Origin: an uncultured Sulfitobacter sp. | GTDB lineage: Bacteria > Pseudomonadota > Alphaproteobacteria > Rhodobacterales > Rhodobacteraceae | Length of the DNA: 64,000 nucleotides | Assembly (NCBI RefSeq): GCF_947500075.1 | Contig: NZ_CANMQS010000010.1 | Coordinates: 1 to 64,000 of the forward strand | Direction of reading: 5' to 3' | Notes under the pieces: generated by a model | The model's database searches: none | Seen by the model: only the letters and a program-made list of their open reading frames with translations | What the model was told of the DNA's origin: nothing | Made by a program: the position numbers and the translations under genes | In this document: in pieces, positions 1-7,962 of the stretch | Layout: each line of letters opens with the position of its first letter | Numbering within the stretch: the first letter of the stretch is position 1

Positions 1-21
1 CTTTGGTCGCTTGTTGGCCAT
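1..21 (-). CDS. First codons of an IS orfA-like transposase subunit (partial)
   Basis: Seven codons (MANKRPK) are visible before the window ends. The start is supported by GGAGGA about seven bases upstream. Basic openings of this kind occur in the helix-turn-helix OrfA of IS3-family elements (IS407-like group), which binds the IS ends. Only the beginning is present, so the assignment is inference from context. Confidence 0.4.
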
Positions 22-77
22 GTGTCTCCTCCGTTTTCCTAAACATAGCGGAGGACCAATTCAGTGGGGGAGGATCA
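1..77 (-). mobile_element. End of an IS3-type insertion sequence (partial, runs off left edge)
   Basis: The interval carries the first codons of an ORF preceded by a strong ribosome site, and its outer boundary reads TGATCCTCCCCCACTGAA on the minus strand. A TG..-starting, C-rich end just outside a short orfA is typical of IS3-family elements. The boundary is placed at 77 because a MobC-like reading frame stops abruptly there, its stop codon being the TGA of the IS end. The other end and any target duplication lie outside the window, so family and limits are inferred. Confidence 0.5.
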
Positions 78-239
78 GGCGCTCAGCGTCATGCCCGCCG
101 CCAGCTCCTCTAGCTTGGCGCGTTCTTCTGCAGTCATCCGCAACGTGACGGGGGAAAGGGTTGGATTGGGCTTTTTCTGAGAGGTTGCGTCAAATGCCGT
201 TGTGAGTGGTGGATCAACCTCAGGTCTTGCAATGCTCAT
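75..239 (-). pseudogene. MobC-like plasmid mobilisation protein, truncated by IS
   Basis: This 54-residue reading frame ends in VTLRMTAEERAKLEEL followed by AAGMTLSA. That is the ribbon-helix-helix start of MobC-type relaxosome accessory proteins, which bind oriT and help the relaxase nick DNA. In the family the motif GMTLSA normally continues with a Y-[IV]-R helix and about 60-80 more residues. Here the frame stops at the exact outer end of the IS, so the gene is most likely broken. The ATG overlaps the stop of the upstream 79-aa gene (ATGA), so the two were translated together. The family call comes from motif recognition only. Confidence 0.5.
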
Positions 240-475
240 GGCGATGGCTCCCATGTTGCAGGCACATCGGGCGCGTCATCTAATGTGTCGATTGAGCCTT
301 CGGAGGCGTCCGCAAATGCCGCTAACCTGTGGATAACTTCGGGCTCAGACTTGAGAACCTCTGTCCAGTTCTCTAACTCTTGAAGCAGTTCCGGGGCAGA
401 AAAAGGTTCTAGTTTGTTCCCCTCCGGTGCACCATTTAAATCAAACAAATACAATATCTTGCTGTATTTCTGCAT
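236..475 (-). CDS. Hypothetical protein, 79 aa, upstream of the broken mob gene
   Basis: This is a short acidic protein (start MQKYSKILYLFDLNG) with no recognised domain. Its stop overlaps the start of the MobC-like frame by four bases (ATGA), a sign of a real two-gene unit. A rather low-GC upstream region with repeated TAGCACA motifs precedes it. It may be an accessory gene of a mobilisable plasmid or integrative element. No homologue is recognised and the function is unknown. Confidence 0.5.
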   Translation of the reverse strand: MQKYSKILYLFDLNGAPEGNKLEPFSAPELLQELENWTEVLKSEPEVIHRLAAFADASEGSIDTLDDAPDVPATWEPSP

Positions 476-520
476 CGCAGCATGAATCGATGAAAACCCG
501 AAAATACCCTATCACAGTGT

Positions 521-587
521 TAGCACAGTGCGTTGTGTGCGCCGCGCCGTGCACCTAGCACAGTTCTAGCACACCGCCCTAGCAACG
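521..587. repeat. Iteron-like TAGCACA repeats
   Basis: TAGCACAG occurs at 521-528 and 556-563, TAGCACAC at 567-574 and TAGCAACG at 580-587. A related ATCACAG lies at 511. All are in the same orientation just upstream of the 79-aa gene. Short directly repeated motifs beside a mobilisation gene could be operators for the mob operon or remains of a plasmid origin. The irregular spacing (35, 11 and 13 bp) argues against a classical iteron array. Confidence 0.35.
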
Positions 588-589
588 CT

Positions 590-1258
590 CCTTGCCGTGC
601 TTATGGTGCTTCACGTGAGTAAGCTGTTGGGATTTCTGATAGAAACGTGCGAATGTCACAGATCATTGCCAAATGACTGATACAGGGCCATTTCAGCAAG
701 TTTCCACGGTGTTCAATTGGCCCATTGCCACGCCCACACCTGCGAAGAACTAGGGCCTTCTGCCGGAAAACTCCTCTGAGAACTTTCCTCAGGAAGATTT
801 CTTCGAGTTCTTACGCTGAGACAGAGGTAATCGAAAAGTTGATTAAATCAGATTTTCCAGTGATCCAGCCTCTCGCCGCACGGTGCTAGAACGTTTGAGT
901 TTCATGGGTATAGGTGGAACGCATCCCGCAGGATGTGATCTCCAGCATATTCGTTGTATCTCATGAGGTAGTCCTTTTGCTGCTCCTATTTACTCAGCAG
1001 CAGGCCTGCCAATCAGCTGTTTTCAGCTCTGCGTGCCAAAATCGCTGCAAAGAGCAGCTTGACGAATATTGGAGCTTCCGAGCACGGCAAAGTTGGTCAA
1101 CGTCCGCTTGGGAGAAGCCGCATCGCGGCGCGCGGGATACAAGTGAACCGCATCAAAGGACCGTCTTCAAAGGTCGATCACATCGTACGAGCCTTGCCGC
1201 TGCAAACACCTCAATGACAGTTCTGAGTCCTTTTTCACTTCTTTGAGCATCCGAAGCG
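590..1258. other. Intergenic region without a supported gene
   Basis: Both strands were read. The open frames present (for example 914-1246 on the plus strand) have low-complexity, Cys- and Ser-rich translations without a ribosome site. The minus strand carries several stops. The stretch may be a decayed gene remnant next to the mobile-element material on its left. No repeat, RNA gene or convincing promoter was identified. Confidence 0.4.
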
Positions 1259-2263
1259 CTAGTTGGTCTGATCACGGAGTTCCTGCCAACGGTGGCACGC
1301 AACGTGATGCTCTGTTCCTGCAGGCTCAAGCGATGGTTCCTGGATGCGGCAGACATCGATTGCGTGGGGGCAGCGGGTCTGAAACTTGCACCCCGGCGGC
1401 GGGTTGGTGGGCGAGGGGATTTCGCCTTCCAGCTTCTGCACCTTGCCACGGTCATCGGGATCAAGCGAGGGGATCGCGGACAACAGAGCAGACGTATAGG
1501 GATGGCGCGGGTTCGAGAAGAGCGTGCGCGTCGGGGCCGTTTCGACGATGCGGCCCAGATACATGACGGCGACATGGTCGCAGACATGCGCCACCACGCT
1601 GAGATCGTGACTGATGAACAGAAACGTCAGCCCCATGTCTTCCTGGATCGCCTTGAGCAGATTGAGAACATCGGCCTGGATAGACACATCGAGCGCCGCG
1701 ACGCTTTCATCGGCCACGATGAATTTGGGGCCAGACACCAAGGCGCGCGCGATTGAGATGCGCTGGCGCTGTCCGCCTGAAAAAGCGTGTGGGAAACGGC
1801 GCAGATGTTCGACGTTCAGTCGGCATTTGGCGGCAATTTCGCGCACGCGTTCGTCCGTCTCGGCCCGCGAACTGGTCAGACCCATCACTTCGAGGGGTTC
1901 CGCAATGATATCGCGCACTGTCATCCGGGGGCTGAGCGCCGCATAGGGGTCTTGAAAAATCAACTGGGCACGTTTGCGATAATCCTTGAGGTCCTGTTTT
2001 CCCAGATTCTTGAGGGAGTAAGACACTTCGCCATCGTCAAAATGCACGTCGCCCCTGCTGATTGGAGCCGCGCGTAACATCGCACGACCCAGCGTGGTCT
2101 TGCCTGAACCGGATTCGCCGACCAGACCGAAAAAGCTGCCTGACGCGATCTCGATGTCCACGTTCTCGACCGCACCCACGTAGGGTTTGGGGCCGATCAG
2201 GCCGCCGCGTAGCGCGTAATGGACCGACAGGCCCTGCGCGCTGATCAAGGTGGGCTGGCTCAT
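1259..2263 (-). CDS. Peptide ABC transporter ATP-binding protein (OppF/DppF type)
   Basis: This is the second ATPase of a dipeptide/oligopeptide uptake system; it powers import through the paired permeases. The 334 residues contain Walker A GESGSGKTT near residue 50, signature FSGGQRQRISIARAL near 165, Walker B FIVADE and an H-loop in FISHDLSVV. The C-terminal oligopeptide-type extension has the Cys-containing segment PPGCKFQTRCPHA expected for OppD/F proteins. It is the last gene of a five-gene minus-strand operon and overlaps the upstream ATPase by four bases. Substrate is not deducible; neighbours suggest peptides or amino-acid derivatives. Confidence 0.9.
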   Translation of the reverse strand: MSQPTLISAQGLSVHYALRGGLIGPKPYVGAVENVDIEIASGSFFGLVGESGSGKTTLGRAMLRAAPISRGDVHFDDGEVSYSLKNLGKQDLKDYRKRAQLIFQDPYAALSPRMTVRDIIAEPLEVMGLTSSRAETDERVREIAAKCRLNVEHLRRFPHAFSGGQRQRISIARALVSGPKFIVADESVAALDVSIQADVLNLLKAIQEDMGLTFLFISHDLSVVAHVCDHVAVMYLGRIVETAPTRTLFSNPRHPYTSALLSAIPSLDPDDRGKVQKLEGEIPSPTNPPPGCKFQTRCPHAIDVCRIQEPSLEPAGTEHHVACHRWQELRDQTN

Positions 2264-3261
2264 GCGGCGCCCTCGCTTGCATCATGGATGTGGCATGCGG
2301 CTGCGTGGTTCGTATCGACCTGCAGGAACTGTGGAGCCTCGGCAGAACAGCGCGGGCCAATGACCTCCTGGCAGCGGGTGTGATAGACACAGCCCGAGGG
2401 CCGTTCGAGCGGTGAGGGGATGTCGCCGGGGATCGGTGTCAGCGGGGCGTCGATGTCGTCCAGCGTGGGCAGGGCCGCCAACAGGCCACGTGTGTAGGGA
2501 TGCGCCGGGCGGCGGATCACATCGCGTACCTCTCCCTGTTCGACCAGTTTACCCAGATACATCACCGCGACCTTGTCGGCGGTTTGTGCAATGACACCCA
2601 GATCATGGGTGATGAAAATGATCCCCATGCCAAACTCGGTCACGAGGTCTTTCATCAGGTCGATCACCTGCGCTTGAATGGTCACGTCAAGCGCAGTGGT
2701 CGGCTCATCCGCGATCAGCAGTTTGGGTTTGGTCGACAGCGCCATGGCGATCATTGCACGCTGCCGCATGCCGCCCGACAGCTCAAAGGCGTATTGGCCA
2801 AAGCGCGTGCTGGGATCGGAAATGCCGACCCGGTCGAGCATTTCAATCGACAGCTCCTTGGACTGCGCCTTGGTGAAATCCGTGTGGATCATCAACTGTT
2901 CGACCATCTGATCGCCGATGGAGATGGCGGGGGCGAAGCTGGCCATCGGTTCCTGAAAAATCAGTGAGATTGAGCCACCCCGCACGATCTTCATTTCAGT
3001 GTCGTTTTGCAGGGACATCACGTCGACGGGGCCGTCTTCCAGATGCAGCGTGATCCTGGTGTCGGGGCCATAGACAGCATTCCGCGGGTTCAGCTTCATC
3101 AGCGATTTTGCCGTCACGGATTTGCCCGATCCGCTTTCGCCGACCAGTCCCATGACTTCGCCTGCCTCTAGGCTGAAGGACACATTGTCTACCGCCGTGA
3201 TACGTCCTTCGTCGGTGTCAAATTGCAGGGTCAGGTTCTCGACATCGATCAGGCGGCTCAT
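2260..3261 (-). CDS. Peptide ABC transporter ATP-binding protein (OppD/DppD type)
   Basis: First ATPase of the peptide importer, 333 aa, expected to form a heterodimer with the adjacent OppF-like protein at the membrane. It shows Walker A GESGSGKS around residue 41, a Q-loop in LIFQEPMASF, signature ELSGGMRQRAMIAMAL, Walker B LLIADEPTTALD and a C-terminal oligopeptide-type tail with GCVYHTRC. The start codon overlaps the stop of the permease gene upstream (4 bp), and the same overlap recurs at its own end, so the block is translationally coupled. Confidence 0.9.
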   Translation of the reverse strand: MSRLIDVENLTLQFDTDEGRITAVDNVSFSLEAGEVMGLVGESGSGKSVTAKSLMKLNPRNAVYGPDTRITLHLEDGPVDVMSLQNDTEMKIVRGGSISLIFQEPMASFAPAISIGDQMVEQLMIHTDFTKAQSKELSIEMLDRVGISDPSTRFGQYAFELSGGMRQRAMIAMALSTKPKLLIADEPTTALDVTIQAQVIDLMKDLVTEFGMGIIFITHDLGVIAQTADKVAVMYLGKLVEQGEVRDVIRRPAHPYTRGLLAALPTLDDIDAPLTPIPGDIPSPLERPSGCVYHTRCQEVIGPRCSAEAPQFLQVDTNHAAACHIHDASEGAA

Positions 3262-4400
3262 TTCTTGGTGTCTCCGTAGGGGTCGGCCGCGTCGCGCAGA
3301 CCGTCACCGACAAAGACGAAAGCCATCACGAGGATGATGAAGAAAATGACCGGGATGAAATACCATTGGTAGTTCAACAGCACGTCCGCACTGGTGACAT
3401 TCTGTAGCATCACGCCAAGGGAGTTCACCGGGTCTTTCAGACCCAGCCCGATAAAGCTGAGCGCGGTTTCGGAAAGCACCATGTAGGGGAAGGAAATCAC
3501 CAGATCGACGATGATGTAGCTGGTGAAGCTGGGCAGCAGGTGCTTGCGGATTACATGGCCTGAGGAGGCGCCGCACAATTGCGCGGCCAGCACATATTCC
3601 TGATTGCGCTCGGTCAAGAGATGCGTCCGCACACGCCGCGCCAGCGTCGGCCAGCCGATGAAGCCAAGGATGATCGAGATGAAGAAAAACCGTTCTTCCG
3701 CGCTCCAAGTGTCGGGGATGAAAGCCGCGAGCGCCATGAACAAGGGGATGGCCGGAATAGTGCGCACTGCGTCTGTCACCATCTGGATAAAACTATCCAC
3801 CCAGCCGCCGTAGAAGCCGGAGATGCCGCCGATCACCAGCGCCAGCACAAAGGCGATAAGCACGCCGATGGTGCCGACCGCCAGCGATGTATTGATGGCG
3901 TGGAAGGTCCGCGAAAAGATGTCCTTACCCGTCGAATCCGTTCCGAAAAGGTGGACATAGCCGTCTTCTATGCCGAAAAGATGCGTGTCGAAGGTCATGA
4001 AAAACAGCTTGTATTCAGAACCTTCGACAAAGAACTGCATATACTTGCGTTCGTCGGTGTTGACCGTGGTGACCCATCTGAAATTCGTGGCGGCGGAGCG
4101 TTCGCGCTCAAGCGCATAGACAAAGGGGCGGAATGAGCAGCCGTTGTCGTCGCAGAATTGCGGGATGGTGGGTGCGCCGTTCAAATAGTCCTTGTCGCGC
4201 CCCGCGATGGTGGGGTCATAGGGCGTCAGGAAGGGCGCAAAGAGGCCTGACAGGATCAAGGCCAGCAGCACCCACGCGCCGACCATTGCAGCCTTCTGTT
4301 TTTTGAACCGGGTCCAGATCAGCTGCCCTTGGGAGGCCGTGAAATAGGCATCCTTGGCCGATTGATCCACTGCGGCATCATAGATGTTGGTTTCAGTCAT
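3258..4400 (-). CDS. Peptide ABC transporter permease (OppC/DppC type) with long periplasmic loop
   Basis: Inner-membrane permease of 380 aa. The first membrane segment lies near residues 38-58 and is followed by an extra soluble loop of roughly 100 residues containing two Cys (CDDNGC), then LFGTDSTGKDIFSR and the five-helix binding-protein-dependent transport domain. The EAA-type loop is around LAAQLCGASSGHVIRKHLLP. Typical OppC/DppC proteins are about 300 aa; a long first loop is known from YejE-like permeases. It lies six bases from the OppB-type gene and overlaps the OppD-type gene by 4 bp. Confidence 0.88.
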   Translation of the reverse strand: MTETNIYDAAVDQSAKDAYFTASQGQLIWTRFKKQKAAMVGAWVLLALILSGLFAPFLTPYDPTIAGRDKDYLNGAPTIPQFCDDNGCSFRPFVYALERERSAATNFRWVTTVNTDERKYMQFFVEGSEYKLFFMTFDTHLFGIEDGYVHLFGTDSTGKDIFSRTFHAINTSLAVGTIGVLIAFVLALVIGGISGFYGGWVDSFIQMVTDAVRTIPAIPLFMALAAFIPDTWSAEERFFFISIILGFIGWPTLARRVRTHLLTERNQEYVLAAQLCGASSGHVIRKHLLPSFTSYIIVDLVISFPYMVLSETALSFIGLGLKDPVNSLGVMLQNVTSADVLLNYQWYFIPVIFFIILVMAFVFVGDGLRDAADPYGDTKK

Positions 4401-4405
4401 ATCCG

Positions 4406-5410
4406 TTATCCCAGGATGCTGCGGCGAATGCGCGGATCGAAGATGGCCAGCGCGATATCGGTAATGAAATTGATGGCGACGATGCTGCCCGTCAGGAAAA
4501 AGATAATCGCCCCGGCAAGCTGCTGATCGTTCGAGCGGGCGAGCGCTTCGATCAGAAGCGAGCCTGCCTCGGTCAAGGTCAGGATCAGGGCGACGATGGG
4601 CAATTCGTTAAAGATGCGGTTCAGATCGAAGCCGAGCGAGTTGATGATCGGGCTCAGCGCATGGCGCGCGGGGTATCGCATCAGCAGTCGGCGCCCCGAC
4701 ACGCCGCGCGCCGATGCCGCCGTTACATAGAGCTTGCTGATCTCATCCGACATCAGGGCGCGCACCGTCTGGATGGCAAAGGCGGTGGCGGACCAGCCGA
4801 GGATGAACACAGGCAACCAGACGTGACCCAGAAAATCCTTGATCTTGGCCATATCCCAAGGCGCATCGCGGTATTCAGGGGAAAAGAGGCCCGTCAGGCT
4901 GTTGCCGAAGACCACTGTCGCGAACAGCATGATCATCAGCGCCAGCAGAAAGTTCGGCAGGGCAAGGCCGAGATAGCTGACCAGACGCAGGCCATTGTTC
5001 AGAAAGGGATTGCGCGATGTGGCGGCAACGACGCCCACCGGGATCGCGATGGCATAGGCCAGAAACAGGGAGCCAAGGCAGATGCCGATGCTCAGCCAGA
5101 CCTTCTGGCCCAAAAGCTGGTTGATGTTCAAGCGCAGAATGCAGCTGTCGCCAAACTCTCCCTGAAAGGCGTTGAAGATCCATTTGACCCATCGTTCAAA
5201 GAACGGCCGGTCCAGACCCAGCCGCACACGCTCGGCTTCGATGTCGGCAACGGAGATTTGCGCGCCTTGGCTGTTCTTGAAGGCAAGGTAGCGTTCGGCG
5301 CAGTCACCCGGCACCAGTTCCATCAGGGAAAACACGATGAACGACACAAGGCAGAGTGTCAAAAAGCCAAGGGCCGCACGGATACCTGCAAATCGTAAGA
5401 ACTGAACCAT
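4406..5410 (-). CDS. Peptide ABC transporter permease (OppB/DppB type)
   Basis: Permease of about 334 aa, partner of the OppC-type protein. The ATG giving MVQFLRFAGIRAALGF is preferred to an upstream GTG at 5443, because family members begin just before the first membrane helix. After TM1 there is a periplasmic part (RYLAFKNSQ to CILRLNINQ), then the six-helix BPD transport domain with the loop TAASARGVSGRRLLMRYPAR. A GC-rich hairpin (5464-5489) separates it from the binding-protein gene, which probably sets a higher level of the binding protein. Confidence 0.87.
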   Translation of the reverse strand: MVQFLRFAGIRAALGFLTLCLVSFIVFSLMELVPGDCAERYLAFKNSQGAQISVADIEAERVRLGLDRPFFERWVKWIFNAFQGEFGDSCILRLNINQLLGQKVWLSIGICLGSLFLAYAIAIPVGVVAATSRNPFLNNGLRLVSYLGLALPNFLLALMIMLFATVVFGNSLTGLFSPEYRDAPWDMAKIKDFLGHVWLPVFILGWSATAFAIQTVRALMSDEISKLYVTAASARGVSGRRLLMRYPARHALSPIINSLGFDLNRIFNELPIVALILTLTEAGSLLIEALARSNDQQLAGAIIFFLTGSIVAINFITDIALAIFDPRIRRSILG

Positions 5411-5463
5411 CAGACTGCGTGCCCCGCATCTAAGACACACCACGCAGGGCCGTCTTGTTAGTA

Positions 5464-5489
5464 TCGCGGGCCGGTTCTGCGGCCCGCGA
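5464..5489 (-). promoter_or_regulatory. Intercistronic hairpin between binding-protein and permease genes
   Basis: TCGCGGGCC (5464-5472) pairs perfectly with GGCCCGCGA (5481-5489) around an 8-base loop. No T-run follows in the minus direction, so it is more likely an mRNA-stabilising or processing stem that favours the upstream binding-protein message than a full terminator. Confidence 0.5.
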
Positions 5490-5510
5490 CAGTTTCATCA
5501 ATTCGCGCGC

Positions 5511-7550
5511 TTATTCGTCCAGAAACCACTGCGACGGACGATAGGGGTATGTCCTGTAGTAGGCATAGGAGGCCGTTTTGAACGTTGGGACATTCTTGAG
5601 CGCCGCTGCGCGATAGATCGGCTTTTGCTCTTTCACAGTGCCGATGAACAACAGGTTCCCCGTCATGTTCTCGACCAGCTTGAGACCCAAAGCATCCGAT
5701 TCAGGCGTGCCGACTGCCGCTGCCTGAAATGCGTTGATGTCTTCCATCATGGTGAGGACATACGCAGGAGGTTCCACACCCGCAGACCCATCAGATTCAA
5801 CCCATTCGCCCCACAACATCGCGGTCCGCATGTTGAAGTAGTTGTCGAATGGCGGGATGAAGATCTCCGGATTGCCCAGAACAGTGGTCAGCGGAACGCT
5901 TTTCTCCCACATGGTGACATCAAGCTGGTTGGAGGATTGCGCCGAACGATATTCGTCCGTCGTGACCTCTTTGACCGTGTTGTCGATGCCAACTTCACGC
6001 CAGCTTTGGCCGACCAGTTCCACGATCTTGATTGACATGCCTTGGGTCGCAACCTGCAGGTTCAGCGTCAAGGCATCCCCATTCGGCAGTTCGCGCATGC
6101 CATCACCGTCGGTGTCGACAACACCGATTTCGTCCAGCAGGGCCTTGGCCATGTCCGGATCATGCTGCGTCAAGTAATTCTCCCACTCAGGCGTGATGAA
6201 ATCAGGAGACGGCGAGAACCCGACGTATTGTTGTGGTGTCCCAAGGCCGAACATCGCAACTTCGTTGATCTCATCGCGGTTCATCGCGACAGACATCGCC
6301 TGACGGAATTTCAAATCACCAAAAACCTTGCGCTTTTCAGGGTCCTCTGAAGTGACGTTGAAGGCAAAGGTCGGCATCGTGATGTCAGGTTTCAGATCGA
6401 CAACAAAGCCGCCTTTCTCCTGACTTTCCATCAGCAACGGCACATAGTCGGTTTGCAGCGCCTGGGCTTTGTAATCAACTTCACCGTTGACCAATTTCAG
6501 CAGCCGCACTTCGCTTTCGCCAACAAAGATCTCATCCATCTCGTTGATGTAAGGTAGCTGATTGCCCGCCGTATCGACCATGAAATAGTAGGGGTTCGCA
6601 ACAAACTGGCGTCCCTCGGTGGTCTCGCCAATCACGATGTGGCTTTCAAGGGTGGGTGCCGCATCAAGAGGCAGATTGGCGACCTTGTCGGGATGCGCCA
6701 ACATCGGTGTCGGTGTGTCCATCCAGTCGGAACTGCCGTAATAGGCCTTGATCGCGTCATAGCCATTCTCAAAGCCAAACGATTGGGCAAACGTGTCGGC
6801 ATCCGGGTTGATGTCCGGATGGAATTGCCCAAGGAAATGCTTGGGCTGGAAGCCCTGTCCGTAGTGGTTTGCAAAATGTGCCAGGAAGCCCAGTTTTGGC
6901 GAAGGCATATTGAAGCGCACCGTCAGCGGATCAAGGACATCAACCGTCATCTGCTCGCCACCCGCCAGCAGCCACGCTTTCGGGACTTCGATCACGTTGG
7001 TGTCCATGTTCAGGTTTTCGTACCAGAACTTGACATCTTCGGCGGTGAAGGGCTGGCCGTCGGACCATTTGTGACCCTCCCGAAGCACAAATGTCAGCTG
7101 TGTGTAGTCGTCATTCCACGCCCAACTTTTTGCGACATGCGGCACGATCGTCGTCAGATCGTCGGAAAAGCGGACAAGGTTGACGTGGCGCACCGACATG
7201 AAGTCGGACGTGCCTGCTTCGGTTGCGTTGGACAGCGCATTGAACGTGCCGCCATAGCTGCCGATCATGTCATAAGGGGCAACGACCAGCGGTTCGGACG
7301 GCAGACGCATCGCCAAGGCAGGCATCTCGGGGTTGCCGCGGATACGCGCGTTCATCGCGGCGATGTCGGGGTTTTCAGACATCTCCATCGTACAATCAGC
7401 AAGGCCTTGGAATTCCGTCAGTTCGTATTGCTGCGGGAATGCCCCCGCGGCGATGCCCATGGGGTCCGAAACGGTCACAGCCGGACAGGCGGCCATCCCG
7501 GCCCCTGCGAAGGCAGAAAGCGCCGCGCTTGATAACAGGATCTTCTTCAT
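5511..7550 (-). CDS. Peptide ABC transporter substrate-binding protein (SBP family 5)
   Basis: Periplasmic binding protein of 679 aa that delivers substrate to the permeases. The start at MKKILLSSAALSAF is chosen because GGAGAC lies just upstream and a clear signal peptide follows (cleavage near AGAGMA-ACPA). The family-5 core is recognisable in VPHVAKSWAWNDDYTQLTF, LREGHKWSDGQPFTAEDV and RKVFGDLKFRQAMSVAMNR. It is longer than the usual 500-550 aa, with extra segments in the middle and C-terminus. It is first in the operon and faces the flavoenzyme gene at 7963 across a 412-bp shared control region. Confidence 0.88.
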   Translation of the reverse strand: MKKILLSSAALSAFAGAGMAACPAVTVSDPMGIAAGAFPQQYELTEFQGLADCTMEMSENPDIAAMNARIRGNPEMPALAMRLPSEPLVVAPYDMIGSYGGTFNALSNATEAGTSDFMSVRHVNLVRFSDDLTTIVPHVAKSWAWNDDYTQLTFVLREGHKWSDGQPFTAEDVKFWYENLNMDTNVIEVPKAWLLAGGEQMTVDVLDPLTVRFNMPSPKLGFLAHFANHYGQGFQPKHFLGQFHPDINPDADTFAQSFGFENGYDAIKAYYGSSDWMDTPTPMLAHPDKVANLPLDAAPTLESHIVIGETTEGRQFVANPYYFMVDTAGNQLPYINEMDEIFVGESEVRLLKLVNGEVDYKAQALQTDYVPLLMESQEKGGFVVDLKPDITMPTFAFNVTSEDPEKRKVFGDLKFRQAMSVAMNRDEINEVAMFGLGTPQQYVGFSPSPDFITPEWENYLTQHDPDMAKALLDEIGVVDTDGDGMRELPNGDALTLNLQVATQGMSIKIVELVGQSWREVGIDNTVKEVTTDEYRSAQSSNQLDVTMWEKSVPLTTVLGNPEIFIPPFDNYFNMRTAMLWGEWVESDGSAGVEPPAYVLTMMEDINAFQAAAVGTPESDALGLKLVENMTGNLLFIGTVKEQKPIYRAAALKNVPTFKTASYAYYRTYPYRPSQWFLDE

Positions 7551-7962
7551 TGGTGTCTCCTTGTTGGTTGTTCGGTGCGTATCCAAGAGGGGACCGCGCA
7601 GGCGTTTTGCCCATTCTTAAATTCTGGTTCAGGCCGGATATCGCCGCGACAGCGGGCGGACGTACGCCTGATGTCACAGGTCCGATGTGCCAAATTATTG
7701 GTGTGGGGAGCGAGCAGCAGACTTCCTTTGTGGCCATGTGCAGACCTCGGCTCACGCCCGAGCCGAGGGTCCGCGTATGCTGAATGCTGGAACAGCACAG
7801 GCGATGACATTGGCTTTGAAACTTCCCACGAGATAGCCGAAGTAAGAAATATTACTTTCAAAGAGTCAACAAATTACATTTTTCTTGCATATGCCGCGAA
7901 AGGGGTCTCCTTTGAACCCGGCCATCCGCTTTTTTGCATATGCCGTCTGAAAGGCAGGTTCG
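7551..7962. promoter_or_regulatory. Divergent control region with two GCATATGC direct repeats
   Basis: This 412-bp gap separates the divergent transporter and flavoenzyme operons. TTGCATATGCCG occurs twice, at 7885-7896 and 7934-7945, 49 bp apart (just under five helical turns). Each copy has the palindromic core GCATATGC. The RpiR-type regulator encoded just downstream is the obvious candidate to bind them. The function is inferred. Confidence 0.4.

Noticed and set aside
914..1246. 110-aa plus-strand frame in the left intergenic region
   Set aside because: No ribosome site, composition typical of random GC-rich frames, no recognised domain.
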